Source of the DNA: Orbicella faveolata
Lineage: Eukaryota > Cnidaria > Anthozoa > Scleractinia > Merulinidae
DNA length: 64,000 nt
NCBI RefSeq assembly: GCF_002042975.1
Contig: NW_018149715.1
Coordinates: 2,309,497 to 2,373,496, forward strand
Direction of reading: 5' to 3'
Below, piece by piece: positions 37,101 through 45,105 of this stretch (its first letter is position 1; every line of letters begins with the position of its first letter). The notes beneath the pieces were generated by a model. The model was not told the DNA's origin. It worked only from the letters and a program-made list of their open reading frames with translations, and did not search any database. The position numbers were made by a program, and so were the translations under genes.

Positions 37101-40100
37101 TTATTTTCAGTAATTATGTAAGGACTTTTCTAATGAACAAGCAACGTGTAATACATTCTATAATTTTAGACATACAACGGCAGCAAGGATCAAAATACCG
37201 TTGTCATTAATGATTTGATCCAGCCAATCCACGCCCAGTACGTTCGAATTCTTCCCCAAGAATGGCATGCACACATTTCAATGAGAATGGAGTTGTATGG
37301 TTGTGAATCAAGTAAGTTGTAATGTTACCCATGACTTTTCCTCATAAAGACAGTCGTATCACTTACCACACCATGTGACACTTTGTTGCGATATTCTTTT
37401 AACTAAGTTCCATGCAGAATACTATCCTCACATAAGACTGTCTCAGTAAAAATTAACCTCACTTTTTAAGCGAAGAATAGTGGTGCGAAGATAAATTTGT
37501 TAATTAATTAGACGAACAAACTTTCCTGAATGTTCATTGACAGTTGCAGCTGCATCATTCAGCCGGAGACTAGTTTTAACGTTGTGTTATTGACGGTTTA
37601 ATCAGTTCAGTTCAACATGGGTATAACCTCAATTGAAAGGGCATTGTTGAAATCCCTAAAACAGACTGTCACTCCTTGTATTTCAAACACCAGTCCCTCT
37701 CAGTCTCAAAAAGCGAAATTATCCCCAGTGCTCTCGTGGGTCAAAATATATCTCTAGCAATCTTTTCTAGTAATTGTTCAAATTGGAATCATAACAGGGA
37801 GGATGGGCCTTTTACCTTATAATGTATTACAATGTATCAAAACTGCGATCATATTTTACTCCATCAAGTCGAAGGTGGCTACTCTGACTGGGGAGAATGG
37901 GACCAATGTTCGGTCACGTGTGGTGCAGGATTCCGCTTAAGAAGCCGATCATGCAACAATCCCACTCCACAGCACGGTGGAGCAGACTGCTTGTCCCTGG
38001 GACCGAGTCAGGAAAGTGAGGCTTGCAATGAAAGTCCTTGCCCAGGTAAACATCCGTGGAAAAAAACAAGACAAATGATCGTTTTGTAATGTTGTGTATT
38101 AATGATGAAACTATTTGATGCTTCTTTTTATTGTGATAACCTCTTGTTTAATTAATCCTCTCATTTACTGAATCGAATAACATAAATATAGCAAAGATAA
38201 TTCAGCGTCAGTCTACAAAAGAAATACCTCGATTGATAGACCAATTTCGATATATTAAAATTCAGCCTAAAACAATAGACCTCAGCACGAGGCTCTGGGG
38301 AATAAACCCCACGAACTCTGTATTTATTTCCCAGAACCTCGTGCTGAGGTCTATTGTTTTAGGCTGAATTTTAAAATATCGAAATTGGTCTATTACAACC
38401 CGGGAGGAAATTCACGAGACTTGAACACTTGAGATCATTTCCTCAACCAAGCTCAGCTGATGCTAATAGTAGTAACTGTTGACAGTTGATGGAGGATTCT
38501 CTGCTTAGAGCCATGGGACGCCTGCCCAGTGACATGTGGCGGTGGAACACGTAAACGAGTGCGCACTTGCAAAAACCCTGTAACGCAGTACGGCGGGAAA
38601 GATTGCCGGGCAATGAAGGAGATGGTTGAAAATACACTGCCAATGACTGCTCCGTTCAATGAAGATGTTGAAATGAATACATTACATTCACACCAGTACC
38701 TCCGTTCTTTTTTCTTTGTAGTTGATGGCGGCTACACACCATGGAGCAAGTGGAGCCGTTGCTCGACGACTTGCAATCCTGGAACACGTAGACGAGAGCG
38801 GAACTGCTCAAATCCGCCACCATTAAACGGCGGGAAAAACTGCACACAACTGGGAGAACCTTTGCAAACGAGGCGTTGCAACAAAGGGAAAAAGAAGCGG
38901 TGTAAAGGTACATATAGGTCATGTTTTTATGTCTCTCTTTGTGGGCCATTTCCTTTCTAAAACGAACATTGTACTTGTAGTGGTAACTGTTCGTTTTCAT
39001 TAAACACACTGACATAAACTTCAGCCGCTTTCCGCCTGACTTGTTTTGATAGCTGTCGCGTCTGTGTGAGGGAAAGAAAGTGCATGTTTTATATTTATCA
39101 AATCGAACAGCGGAATTTAAAGAAAACCTCACAAAAGAATAAAAACTCCAACCAGTTAAGAGCTATGACAAATGATTGTAAATTTGTTCCTTTCAGAGAG
39201 TTACAATTATTTATGTTCACGACGACGTGAGACTACTCTTTTTGGCTTCGTCGACGAGAAAACGATGACAAGATTCTTCGATCGCGCTTGCGTCGTCCAC
39301 CTCAGTCGTCGTGGTGGTGATTACTTTAGCTCTCTAAACAGGAAACAAAAGAAAATTCCGTTCAAATCGCTTGCTTTTACTCTTTTTCTGACACAAGTTA
39401 ACGATAATACTGAGCCAAACGTGATTTACAGGAAAGTCTAAGGAACAAAATTAAGAAAATTGGTCGTCTTCCTTTCGTCACTTTATCCTGCGTTTCCAAT
39501 TCCAATTGTCTTCAGATGAACTGAAAATGGAGAGGAAGTAGAAAAGTTGACATTTTTTATGCGCTTCAAGTGAGTTACAGAAACACTCCTGAAAGTTTTG
39601 GAAGAACTCGAAAAAGTTCTGCAACTCGTTTCCCCAGTGTATTTCTCACTCTCCCAGATTAACTTCCTCTCGTATTTCTATAACGCGATAAAAACACGGA
39701 AAATGTTTACTTTTACTTGATCTTATTAAATCTGTGGCTCATCAGTGAGCCGGGTCAAAGGTCACACCACATGGATTTTTTAATAAACTAACAAATAATG
39801 CATAGCACACGGCGGCGAATTTTATTTTCGAGTGGTAGAAACAACGGGTCAGGGTCCCGGATGAAATTTCGTTCGCATTTTAGGCATGTTGTGTTTACTG
39901 GTAAAACTTGTGTGTTTTCCAGTAAAACACTCGTCTCCATATTATAATGTGTATTATGAGAATGCGGAATTAGAAAGGCCCTTTAGGGCACATCGTGCGA
40001 CAAACCGAGGATGAATGAGATGGATACAAAATAGACACGTACTTAATAACATTTTATATTTAGAAAAGGCTAGAAGAATCAGTCGAACAGCCAAAAGCAA

Positions 40101-40677
40101 GGGAGCACGCTCACGCTTGAAATTCACATCGATATGCAAAGAGTTCTTGCATTAGAAATGTTGAATTGCCCACGTATTTCTCGTGTCACATGACAGTCAC
40201 GTCTAATCTAAAATGAAAACGTGCAAAATCCTGGGAAAGATGAAAATCGGCCAAGTGAGCAAGTTACCCGATAGGAAGTCGAGCTCTCTTAACAGGAGTC
40301 AACCTCTTACTTGCTTCCCACTATGTCGGACGCCCTTCTCTACAGAGTCTTCCGAGGATATTATATGAGGCGGGGAGTATACACGCAGCCTCTGTATGCG
40401 ACATACAACAGAAGCACGCTTGTATGATAATAACGCAACAGAAGTCTCCACAAGAGAGCGGTTTGGGCACTCAAACACCGAGCTACAGGTGACTCGAGGG
40501 AGCTAGACCAAACGATACGTTTTCAAAATAGCTCGTGTTATTGATTGATAATACCTCATCATCTTAGTCATATTAGGCATGTATTAGTCACGTATGCCAT
40601 TACACAAAAACAAAAAGGGCTCATTTTCGCAGAACACGTTACATGCTGAACATTATCACTTTCCTTTTTCAGAGTGA
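20413..40677 (+). CDS. Gene 2: secreted protein with two Frizzled CRDs, three F5/8C domains and two TSRs (855 aa)
   Basis: Exons: 20413-20464 (signal peptide), 23726-23740 (microexon), 24765-25163 (CRD1), 27085-27323 and 27732-27879 (CRD2), F5/8C exons 29671-29738, 30353-30589, 32644-32791; 33424-33491, 33785-34021, 34744-34885; 35499-35566, 36113-36349, 37170-37311; TSR exons 37869-38045 and 38722-38907; last exon from 40673, coding only AG then TGA (40675-40677). Phases close exactly at 855 codons provided the dead TSR exon 38486-38661 is skipped. Residues: CRD1 23-155, CRD2 156-284, F5/8C 285-435, 436-584, 585-733, TSRs 734-792 and 793-854. No transmembrane or GPI signal is seen, so a secreted matrix protein is inferred. 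The CRDs suggest possible Wnt or lipid binding, unproven. I know of no characterised protein with this domain order. Confidence 0.85.
20465..23725. other. Gene 2 intron 1 (3.3 kb)
   Basis: Phase-1 GT-AG intron holding a poly-A stretch with an N gap (22675-22812) and otherwise AT-rich DNA. The longest antisense ORF (20972-21430, 152 codons) matches nothing I recognise and lacks domain motifs, so it is not called as a gene. Confidence 0.55.
22675..22812. repeat. Poly-A tract with assembly gap
   Basis: A long A homopolymer interrupted by 34 N at 22699-22732. Its true length is unknown. It may be the tail of a retroposed sequence, but no flanking duplication was found. Confidence 0.8.
23726..23740 (+). 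CDS. Gene 2 microexon (15 nt, phase 1-1)
   Basis: GATATGCTTATGGAG lies between TTTTTATAG and GTACGT and adds GYAYG after the signal peptide. Position and phase match the 30-nt microexon of gene 1 (GYVNGGSYHG) and the 15-nt one of gene 3. The upstream pyrimidine-rich tract is also conserved with gene 1. Confidence 0.75.
24193..24575 (-). mobile_element. Fossil of a retrotransposon reverse-transcriptase C-terminal region
   Basis: On the minus strand the translation shows a stretch typical of the C-terminal end of reverse-transcriptase proteins common in cnidarian genomes: [28 protein letters not shown], a zinc-binding-like [15 protein letters not shown], and [13 protein letters not shown]. Only this part of the element is present, so it is an old broken fragment. 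LINE or DIRS-type origin cannot be decided from this piece. It is followed on its 5' side by an ATT microsatellite (24567-24649). Confidence 0.7.
24567..24649. repeat. ATA/ATG trinucleotide microsatellite
   Basis: AAT/ATA triplets shading into GAT triplets, in the intron before CRD1. Confidence 0.9.
24765..25163 (+). CDS. Gene 2 Frizzled-type CRD 1 (single exon)
   Basis: A 399-nt phase 1-1 exon encodes a complete Frizzled cysteine-rich domain with the full set of ten Cys in canonical order: [62 protein letters not shown] and ETC. The [16 protein letters not shown] and PCRSVC words match the family closely. Fz CRDs of Frizzled, sFRP and ROR proteins bind Wnt lipid or related hydrophobic ligands. 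Here it directly follows signal peptide and microexon, as in sFRPs, but there is no netrin domain. Confidence 0.9.
25164..27084. other. Intron between CRD1 and CRD2
   Basis: 1.9-kb phase-1 intron. It holds a T-rich tract (25324-25365) and a possible MITE at 26277-26601. No coding exon is recognisable. Confidence 0.55.
26277..26601. mobile_element. Possible MITE with degenerate inverted ends
   Basis: The left end GGGTGCTTTCCATTACGCCA and the inverted right end GGGTTTTCACTGGCGCCAAA share about two thirds of positions, and the interior contains several FR-palindromic CCGAAA/TTTCGG words. No clear target duplication. Confidence 0.35.
27085..27879 (+). CDS. Gene 2 Frizzled-type CRD 2 (two exons)
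   Basis: Exons 27085-27323 (239 nt) and 27732-27879 (148 nt) encode a second, more divergent ten-Cys [61 protein letters not shown] and KGLC. The PCRSVC core and Cys spacing place it in the Fz CRD fold, but the segment between Cys 2 and 3 lacks the usual YN.T..PN word (HYSQTFVP instead). The intron after PCRSVCEQ is absent in CRD1, so the two are not a simple tandem copy. Confidence 0.82.
28357..28390. repeat. TCTG tetranucleotide microsatellite
   Basis: About eight CTGT units with one interruption. Confidence 0.85.
28434..28578. repeat. Foldback repeat around a poly-A core with one N
   Basis: Left arm (28439-28474) reads GGGTTTATGGACTTCGACTC and on to CTCGGTCCATAAA; right arm (28532-28568) is its inverse with GAGTTTATGGACCGAGACGG. 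Between them is a run of about 43 A, an N at 28523 and a T run, so the assembly is uncertain at the hairpin tip. Confidence 0.65.
28930..29027. repeat. A/C-rich tract between 16-bp direct repeats
   Basis: AACATGACGTTGATTT occurs at 28930-28945 and 29011-29026, separated only by a 65-bp A-rich tract of AAAAC-type units. The pattern is that of a target-site duplication around a bare retroposon tail. Confidence 0.65.
29671..32791 (+). CDS. Gene 2 F5/8C domain 1 (three exons)
   Basis: Exons 29671-29738 ([17 protein letters not shown]), 30353-30589 ([43 protein letters not shown]) and 32644-32791 ([14 protein letters not shown]...MRMELYGC). Counterpart of gene 1 domain 3. A free Cys occurs at VTKICTQGR where relatives have Ala or Gly. 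The 2.05-kb intron before exon 3 carries a Tc1/mariner-type insertion (30746-31559). Confidence 0.88.
30746..31559. mobile_element. TA-flanked DNA element (Tc1/mariner-type target) in gene 2 intron
   Basis: Starts CGGTAAACTTTCGAAAGTAACG and ends with the inverse CGTTACTTTCGCAAATTTACCG plus TTTACTG, each outside end next to TA (30744-30745 and 31560-31561). Gene 1's intron has the empty site AAATAGTTATTGAC where gene 2 reads GAATA-element-TAGTTATTGAC. The interior repeats CGTTACTTTCG and related words many times near both ends. No transposase coding seen, so it is non-autonomous. Confidence 0.8.
33424..34885 (+). CDS. Gene 2 F5/8C domain 2 (three exons)
   Basis: Exons 33424-33491 ([17 protein letters not shown]), 33785-34021 ([34 protein letters not shown]) and 34744-34885 ([14 protein letters not shown]...MRFELYGC). 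Counterpart of gene 1 domain 4. The normally invariant Trp of QWIQV is Tyr here (QYIQV). The last exon is 142 nt, six shorter than in gene 1, with a shorter linker after the final Cys. Confidence 0.88.
34096..34182. repeat. GAC/GAT and CAT trinucleotide microsatellite
   Basis: Same position and composition as 9107-9207 in gene 1, with different repeat numbers. Confidence 0.9.
35308..35415 (+). mobile_element. SINE family A, 3' body fragment
   Basis: GTATAAATGGGTAACTGC, GATGGACTAGCATTCC and GAGTAGAAATACTCC match the body of the family A SINE in forward orientation. The tRNA-like head is missing. It lies between F5/8C domains 2 and 3 of gene 2, where gene 1 has its extra domain 5. Confidence 0.5.
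35499..37311 (+). CDS. Gene 2 F5/8C domain 3 (three exons)
   Basis: Exons 35499-35566 ([16 protein letters not shown]), 36113-36349 ([42 protein letters not shown]) and 37170-37311 ([14 protein letters not shown]...MRMELYGC). Counterpart of gene 1 domain 6; the exons differ at few positions. The intron before exon 2 has a poly-C run (about 35902-35921). Confidence 0.88.
36793..36980. repeat. Dispersed repeat family R1, copy 4
   Basis: AAACACGAAAGACCGTGTTT, CCACATTTCCAAACATCGAG and CTAAACTAAAACTAAAGAG match other R1 copies. Gene 1's matching intron lacks it, so it arrived after the duplication or was lost there. Confidence 0.55.
37869..38045 (+). CDS. Gene 2 thrombospondin type 1 repeat 1
   Basis: 177-nt phase 1-1 exon: [39 protein letters not shown]. 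Complete six-Cys TSR with the tryptophan motif. The acceptor CCATCAAG is weak. No counterpart is visible in gene 1. Confidence 0.85.
38237..38392. mobile_element. Near-perfect palindromic MITE between two TSR exons
   Basis: Arms of about 65 bp (GACCAATTTCGATATATTAA... and ...TTAAAATATCGAAATTGGTC) surround a short centre, with TA at both outer ends (38237-38238, 38391-38392). It fits a Tc1/mariner-type non-autonomous element and should form a long hairpin in RNA. It lies about 95 bp upstream of the dead TSR exon. Confidence 0.8.
38486..38661 (+). pseudogene. Dead TSR exon of gene 2 (counterpart of the live TSR of gene 1)
   Basis: Clearly homologous to gene 1's TSR exon (15063-15239), including its upstream intron (CTGATGCTAATA words) and the start GGAGGATT.TCTG. 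It has an in-frame TAG at 38506-38508 where gene 1 has the first motif Trp, a one-base deletion in the region of GCCATGGGACGCC, a further small frame change after GTTGAAAA, and no GT donor (AATGAAGAT in place of CTGGTTAGG). The basic core TRKRVRTC and GGKDC survive. As neighbours are phase 1-1, skipping it keeps gene 2 in frame. An allele-specific or sequencing cause is unlikely with four separate lesions. Confidence 0.82.
38722..38907 (+). CDS. Gene 2 thrombospondin type 1 repeat 2 (last)
   Basis: 186-nt phase 1-1 exon: [44 protein letters not shown]. All six Cys and WSKWSRC are present. The basic GKKKRCKE tail, completed by the terminal exon, gives a positively charged C-terminus that could bind glycosaminoglycans (inference). 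Confidence 0.85.
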
Positions 40678-40830
40678 CCTGTTTTCCATGATTGCAAGCC
40701 AACCAAGGATGTAACACGGCTCATCGCATCAGAAAACATTGGTGAAGGGACAAGGGGATAGCAATGGTTTTGGTTTTAGATCATGACGGATCAAAGAATA
40801 TTAAAGGGATCTTTATGGTGCAAAAATTTC
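40673..40830 (+). other. Gene 2 terminal exon, almost all 3' UTR
   Basis: Begins after TTCCTTTTTCAG; AG completes a Glu codon and TGA follows at once (40675-40677). Homologous to the gene 1 terminal exon, and about 200 bp of upstream intron are also alignable (GTGTTATTGATTGATAA words), which supports the shared gene end. Confidence 0.7.
40800..40805 (+). promoter_or_regulatory. Polyadenylation signal ATTAAA of gene 2
   Basis: Conserved with gene 1 in the block ATATTAAAGGGATCTTTATG. Confidence 0.55.
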
Positions 40831-40949
40831 CGTCTACTTTTATGCCTTTGTCTGTATTGGTTTTTCGTTTACCATACCCTATTCAGACCAGAAGGGTTTC
40901 GTGCCCACGTTAAATTTGACTGTTATAACTTCTTTTAATTTTAAGTAAA

Positions 40950-42175
40950 TGCTGATCTGATATTTATCTGAAGCAATCTGGTATGAAATGATACTTGATG
41001 TTTTCATAGCAGCAACCGTATTTTGACAGGTGTATTTGAAAAACAACTTGTTTAGCAAACTGTTTAACAAGCGCTACCAAACTTTAACCTTCACAGAGTT
41101 ATTTCAACAGTGTTAGGACTTTTGGCATTTTTGTATTAGCGGAGCTCCTGCGCACCGAAGGCACGCAACCGAAGCCCCATGCCTTAGAAAATTTGGTAAC
41201 CCATTGATCTCAAAAATGTTGGTTGTCACGTGACTGTCCGTACGTCCGTACGTCATGAAAAATAAGAGAGTAGCACCATTACCATAGGTAAATCTTTGAT
41301 ATTGGACATCCATGTTACAATTAATTGACAGCTGTCAGAATAAGGTATCCGATGAACAGCATTACGTGACCACATCGCGGGCTCAGGTCAAGAGCTCATC
41401 GAGGCCGCGTGTTTTTTGAAGTTGACCGCTGACCAGGTACTGGGTTTTCGATTGGATCACGGACTCAAGCCAGGTTATTACTCTGGGGGAGAGGAAGGGA
41501 GTCCATGCAAAGGCAAAATTTTGGCGCAAATGAAACCCTGACGTGTTGTTGACTTTTCTTCCGACACACTCCCTGCACAATCGTCTCTTGGAAAGTCCCC
41601 GATATATTGCGTGCGTAATTTCTACAATCTTGGGTACACTCATTAGGTATGGTTTGTTAAAATGTAACTAGAAAAAATAGTGAAACCACACACTGAACAA
41701 TCATATGCTCACAATTGATCATTTTTTGAGTTTCTGATCCAGGGAAAAATATCCTTTTTCATTTATGGTTAATTATTTAATCAGGAGCTCCGCTTTTAGG
41801 CTTGGCTTAACCTATGTATTAGTGTTGCACATGTTCTGGTACTTTCTCAAGAAATCCAAGATGGTGGATCTAAGATGGCGGACGTCTAGATATCATCATA
41901 GCGTAGGTACTACACTATGAATTTTTTTTACAGTAGGTTTAACAAAACTTTTTTAATCTTTACAAACTTTGCGACTTCATCTGAAATTTATCTGCAAATC
42001 GATCTGGTATGACTTGGTATTGTACTTGGACCATTAGGTTTCCATGGAAGCAACGGTATTTATTTGACGGACATGTTTGAAAGATGAAACTTTAACAACT
42101 TATTTAGAAAAATGTCGAACGAGCAATACAAAAATGTAACTTTCATGCAGTTTCTTCAACAGTTTTTTCGACTTT
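40950..42175. repeat. Duplicated 3'-flank block of gene 2 (two copies, also beside gene 1)
   Basis: ATCTGGTATGAAATGATACTTGATG...CAGCAACCGTATTT...CGACTTTTGGC-type sequence occurs at about 40970-41130 and again, diverged, at 41975-42175; a third copy is at 16155-16250. The 657-bp element lies between the two gene 2 copies. Confidence 0.6.
41138..41794. mobile_element. DNA element with 13-bp inverted ends
   Basis: AGCGGAGCTCCTG at 41138-41150 and CAGGAGCTCCGCT at 41782-41794 are exact inverses. The 657-bp span has no transposase-like ORF. No unambiguous target duplication, so the superfamily is open. Confidence 0.6.
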
Positions 42176-42185
42176 TGGCGTTGAC

Positions 42186-42266
42186 TAACGCAAAATGTAA
42201 CATTAACCCGAATTGTAACAATTTTTGGCGCAAAATGTAACAATTTCTTTTACGCGAATTGTAACA
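42186..42266. repeat. Short tandem of AATGTAACA / AATTGTAACA units
   Basis: CGCAAAATGTAACA and CGAATTGTAACAA words alternate twice, making a ~40-bp unit repeated about two times. No known element assigned. Confidence 0.6.
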
Positions 42267-43691
42267 ACTTTTCAACTCTGGTCTTAAAGTAACTGCGGCT
42301 CAATTTCTCACCATTTGCCTCCATAACCCCAGCACGAGCAAATTTTGGTTTGATCATAAGAAGAGCGAAAAATATAGCGCCATGCACCAGTTTTTCAAAA
42401 CCCACCCTGATGAGATATGCTTGGCTCTCGTGAGAGATGCGCATGATCATCATTTCCTGGATCAATGTAGGACAGTCCTCTGGGCGTTGTTTAGTGGGCT
42501 GTGGAGCGCCTCAACTCGAGGGTGCTTTCCGTTCGAAGGGAATAAAAGAATAACGTTTTATGAGAATTTGGAAGAATTTTGAACGTTCAATGAAGAAAAC
42601 CAGTTGTCACGTACGTTAATGTCCACATTTGTGGGCAGAAATGATAAATTAACAAGCAAATTCGAGCCCCAATAGCCCGGACCCAATAGCCTCCCTGAAC
42701 GACCCAACAAGTTTTAAGGAAGCACATCTGGTTTTCGTTCAGGCCGGTTGTAAAACATGCATCAAGTTTAGATAGCTCTTAGATATACATTGTACGAGCC
42801 CATCCAAATAGTTTCGAAGTCTCCACCTTGTTAAGGTGAAATGGACGATTTGGATGTGAACCTTTAATTTCTGAGAGACGATTGATTTATTTTGACGGTA
42901 ACAGGCCTGCATTCAGGTTATTGGTTAAATAACAAGAGAAAAGTCAGAGCAATATAGGATAGCATAATCAAAGACAAACAAAATATTAATACTGTGGCTT
43001 TGACGTTAATCAAACGTGGAGGAATTTCAGAAGCCTCGCCTGAGTGGGCCTTAGTGACACTTGAGGACTCCAGCTTGAGGCTAAACACCAAAATACCCCA
43101 GTGCTTGCGTGCATTTGCATTTGTATTAAGAAAATAAATATATTGTTGTTGTTGTTGCTGTTGCGCGCGGGTTGATAATAACAATAATAATGGTTTTTAA
43201 ATTAAAAACTGCAATTCAAAACATCCGTTTTAATTTAAAGTGAAAGGGCGTGATAGAAAGGAAGGTAAACTTACCAAAAAATTTTAAAAACGCTTTGTCC
43301 TAAAACACGGCAGAACGAATTTGTAGCCTCTCTCACGAATTTGGCGTGTGCAGGTAGAAGACTACTGATAAATATCACGCGAAGCCTAAATGAGCTAACT
43401 GTATTCCTTTAGTGGATCAAAAACAAATAAACAGCTAGCAATAAATTAAATGGCATTGAAGCAGAACGAAAATACTTGCTCTCTTGCACCGCTGTAGCCT
43501 CCTCTGCAACCTTAGTTTGGGCCGTTACGAACGACTACGGCGAAGACTCACTCCCGTGTATAAATCTCGTAGATGTTATTCAGGCTGTAACCTGCAACGC
43601 TGTTCTGTAAGAACATTCCTAGAAGTCTTGAAGATCCGAAGATCTCGCGTGATTTCTCCCACAAGGCAGTGAGAAATAGGAGAAAGGCAAT

Positions 43692-43940
43692 AGATTATCA
43701 AGTTAAGAGAGTGAGTCTCCCATAAAGGTCTTATCTCCAAGGTAATCCCTCTTAAGTTATTGTTAGACATGGTACCCAGTTCTTCCACGATGAAGTTTCG
43801 AGAAGGTCGCTTCGACTGTCCACGCATCGCGCGAGTAACATCCTCGGAGGAGCTGGGTACCATGTCTAAAAATAACTTAAGAGGGATTACCTTGGGTAGA
43901 GGGCCTATATGGGGGATTCACTCTCTTACCTTGATAATCT
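43692..43940. mobile_element. Foldback MITE with ~95-bp inverted arms
   Basis: Left arm AGATTATCAAGTTAAGAGAG... and right arm ...CTCTCTTACCTTGATAATCT share inner words such as GGTAATCCCTCTTAAGTTAT and ACATGGTACCCAG. A 10-bp direct repeat GGAGAAAGGC lies just outside both ends (with 3-bp offsets), a candidate target duplication. Confidence 0.75.
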
Positions 43941-44397
43941 CTTGGAGAAAGGCTAACACTCGAAAGGTCAACGTTGGAAACTCAGCGGTACGGCGCTGCG
44001 TTTTCGTAGAACTACGTAACATATATGATAATAATATATGGCTCTATAGAACAACCATCATTCAACATTTTTTGACCATTCTTGAGTTTTTATTGCTCTT
44101 ATAAAGTTATCTTTTTTTGGTCCGTTCTAAAGAGAAATGAGGCGCAAGATTAAGTAATCAAAATCAAACATAAAGAAACTGAACCTGTGTGGTTTCACTG
44201 TCGTAACACAATGACTGATGGACCCAGTAAGTGACTGAAACTTTGTGGGATCTCAGCATTCGGCAGTAATATCTTTCGTGTAAGGGAGCTAACCACTGCA
44301 AGATACATTGAGAATAAAAAAAAGGTCAAACGTGTTTTCATTCATGAGTATATTCAACCTTAATAAGAACTACTTCCCAATGTGCGGCCATGGTAGT

Positions 44398-44772
44398 TAA
44401 TAGAGAGTTTACGAAACCACGACGGCGACGCCGAGGACAACGTCGATTAAAAAATGGATTTATATTTTACCTACGAATCTCGCGATACTTTAAAGTCATT
44501 TACTTTGTTCTTCACTGTCAAAACTATCGCAAAACTAAATTCGGAACACAGCGATAAATTTGAAATGAAAATTTAAAACATTAGCCGTCGTGGTTCACGT
44601 CCTCCAGACAACGCAGAATTTGGTCATTTCACGTTGTTGTCTTGCAGAGGACGGCAAAGAAATGTATCAAGAATTATAACCAACGTGCTCAGCCATTGTA
44701 CTGCTCATTAATTCTTTTGTTCAGTGACGTTCCGTTGCCGTTGCCGTCGTGGTTTCGTGACTCCTTAATGTA
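44398..44772. mobile_element. MITE with ACGAAACCACGACGGC ends
   Basis: Left end near GTTTACGAAACCACGACGGC, right end GCCGTCGTGGTTTCGTGACT, inverted with a few mismatches over about 30 bp. Non-coding interior. Confidence 0.7.
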
Positions 44773-44879
44773 GCATATAACTCGCGCCTGACCGGAGTGC
44801 ACGTGTTTTGGAGATTTTAGTCTTGAGATAGACTTTTGCCGGTTATTCACGTTTTAAGTAAATAAATTTACAATATTTA

Positions 44880-45105
44880 GTGAGGAAGCCACACCAGCCT
44901 TAGCTGGTTTTCATGCGGGCCGAATTGGAGTTTGGAGATGTCGGTTTTCGTGGAGAAAGGAAAACCGGCCGAGAACCCAGAGAAAAAGCCTCGGAGCAAG
45001 GCGAGACCCAACAACAAACTCAACCGCCATATCATGGCACCGGGCCGGAATCGAACCCGGGCCTCATTGGTGGGAGGCGAACGCTCTCACCACTGCGCCA
45101 TCCTT
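44880..45105 (-). mobile_element. tRNA-derived SINE, family B
   Basis: On the minus strand: GGATGGCGCAGTGGTGAGAG (A-box side), TTCGCCTCCCACCAATGAGG, and the B-box GGGTTCGATTCC, then a unique body ending in AAAACCAGCTAAGGCTGGTG. The ORFs on the plus strand here are incidental. Confidence 0.8.

Noticed and set aside
39172-39441. Extra gene 2 exon after the last TSR
   Set aside because: The acceptor CCTTTCAG and frame would fit, but the peptide has no TSR or other domain features and gene 1 has nothing similar; the conserved terminal exon at 40673 closes the gene.
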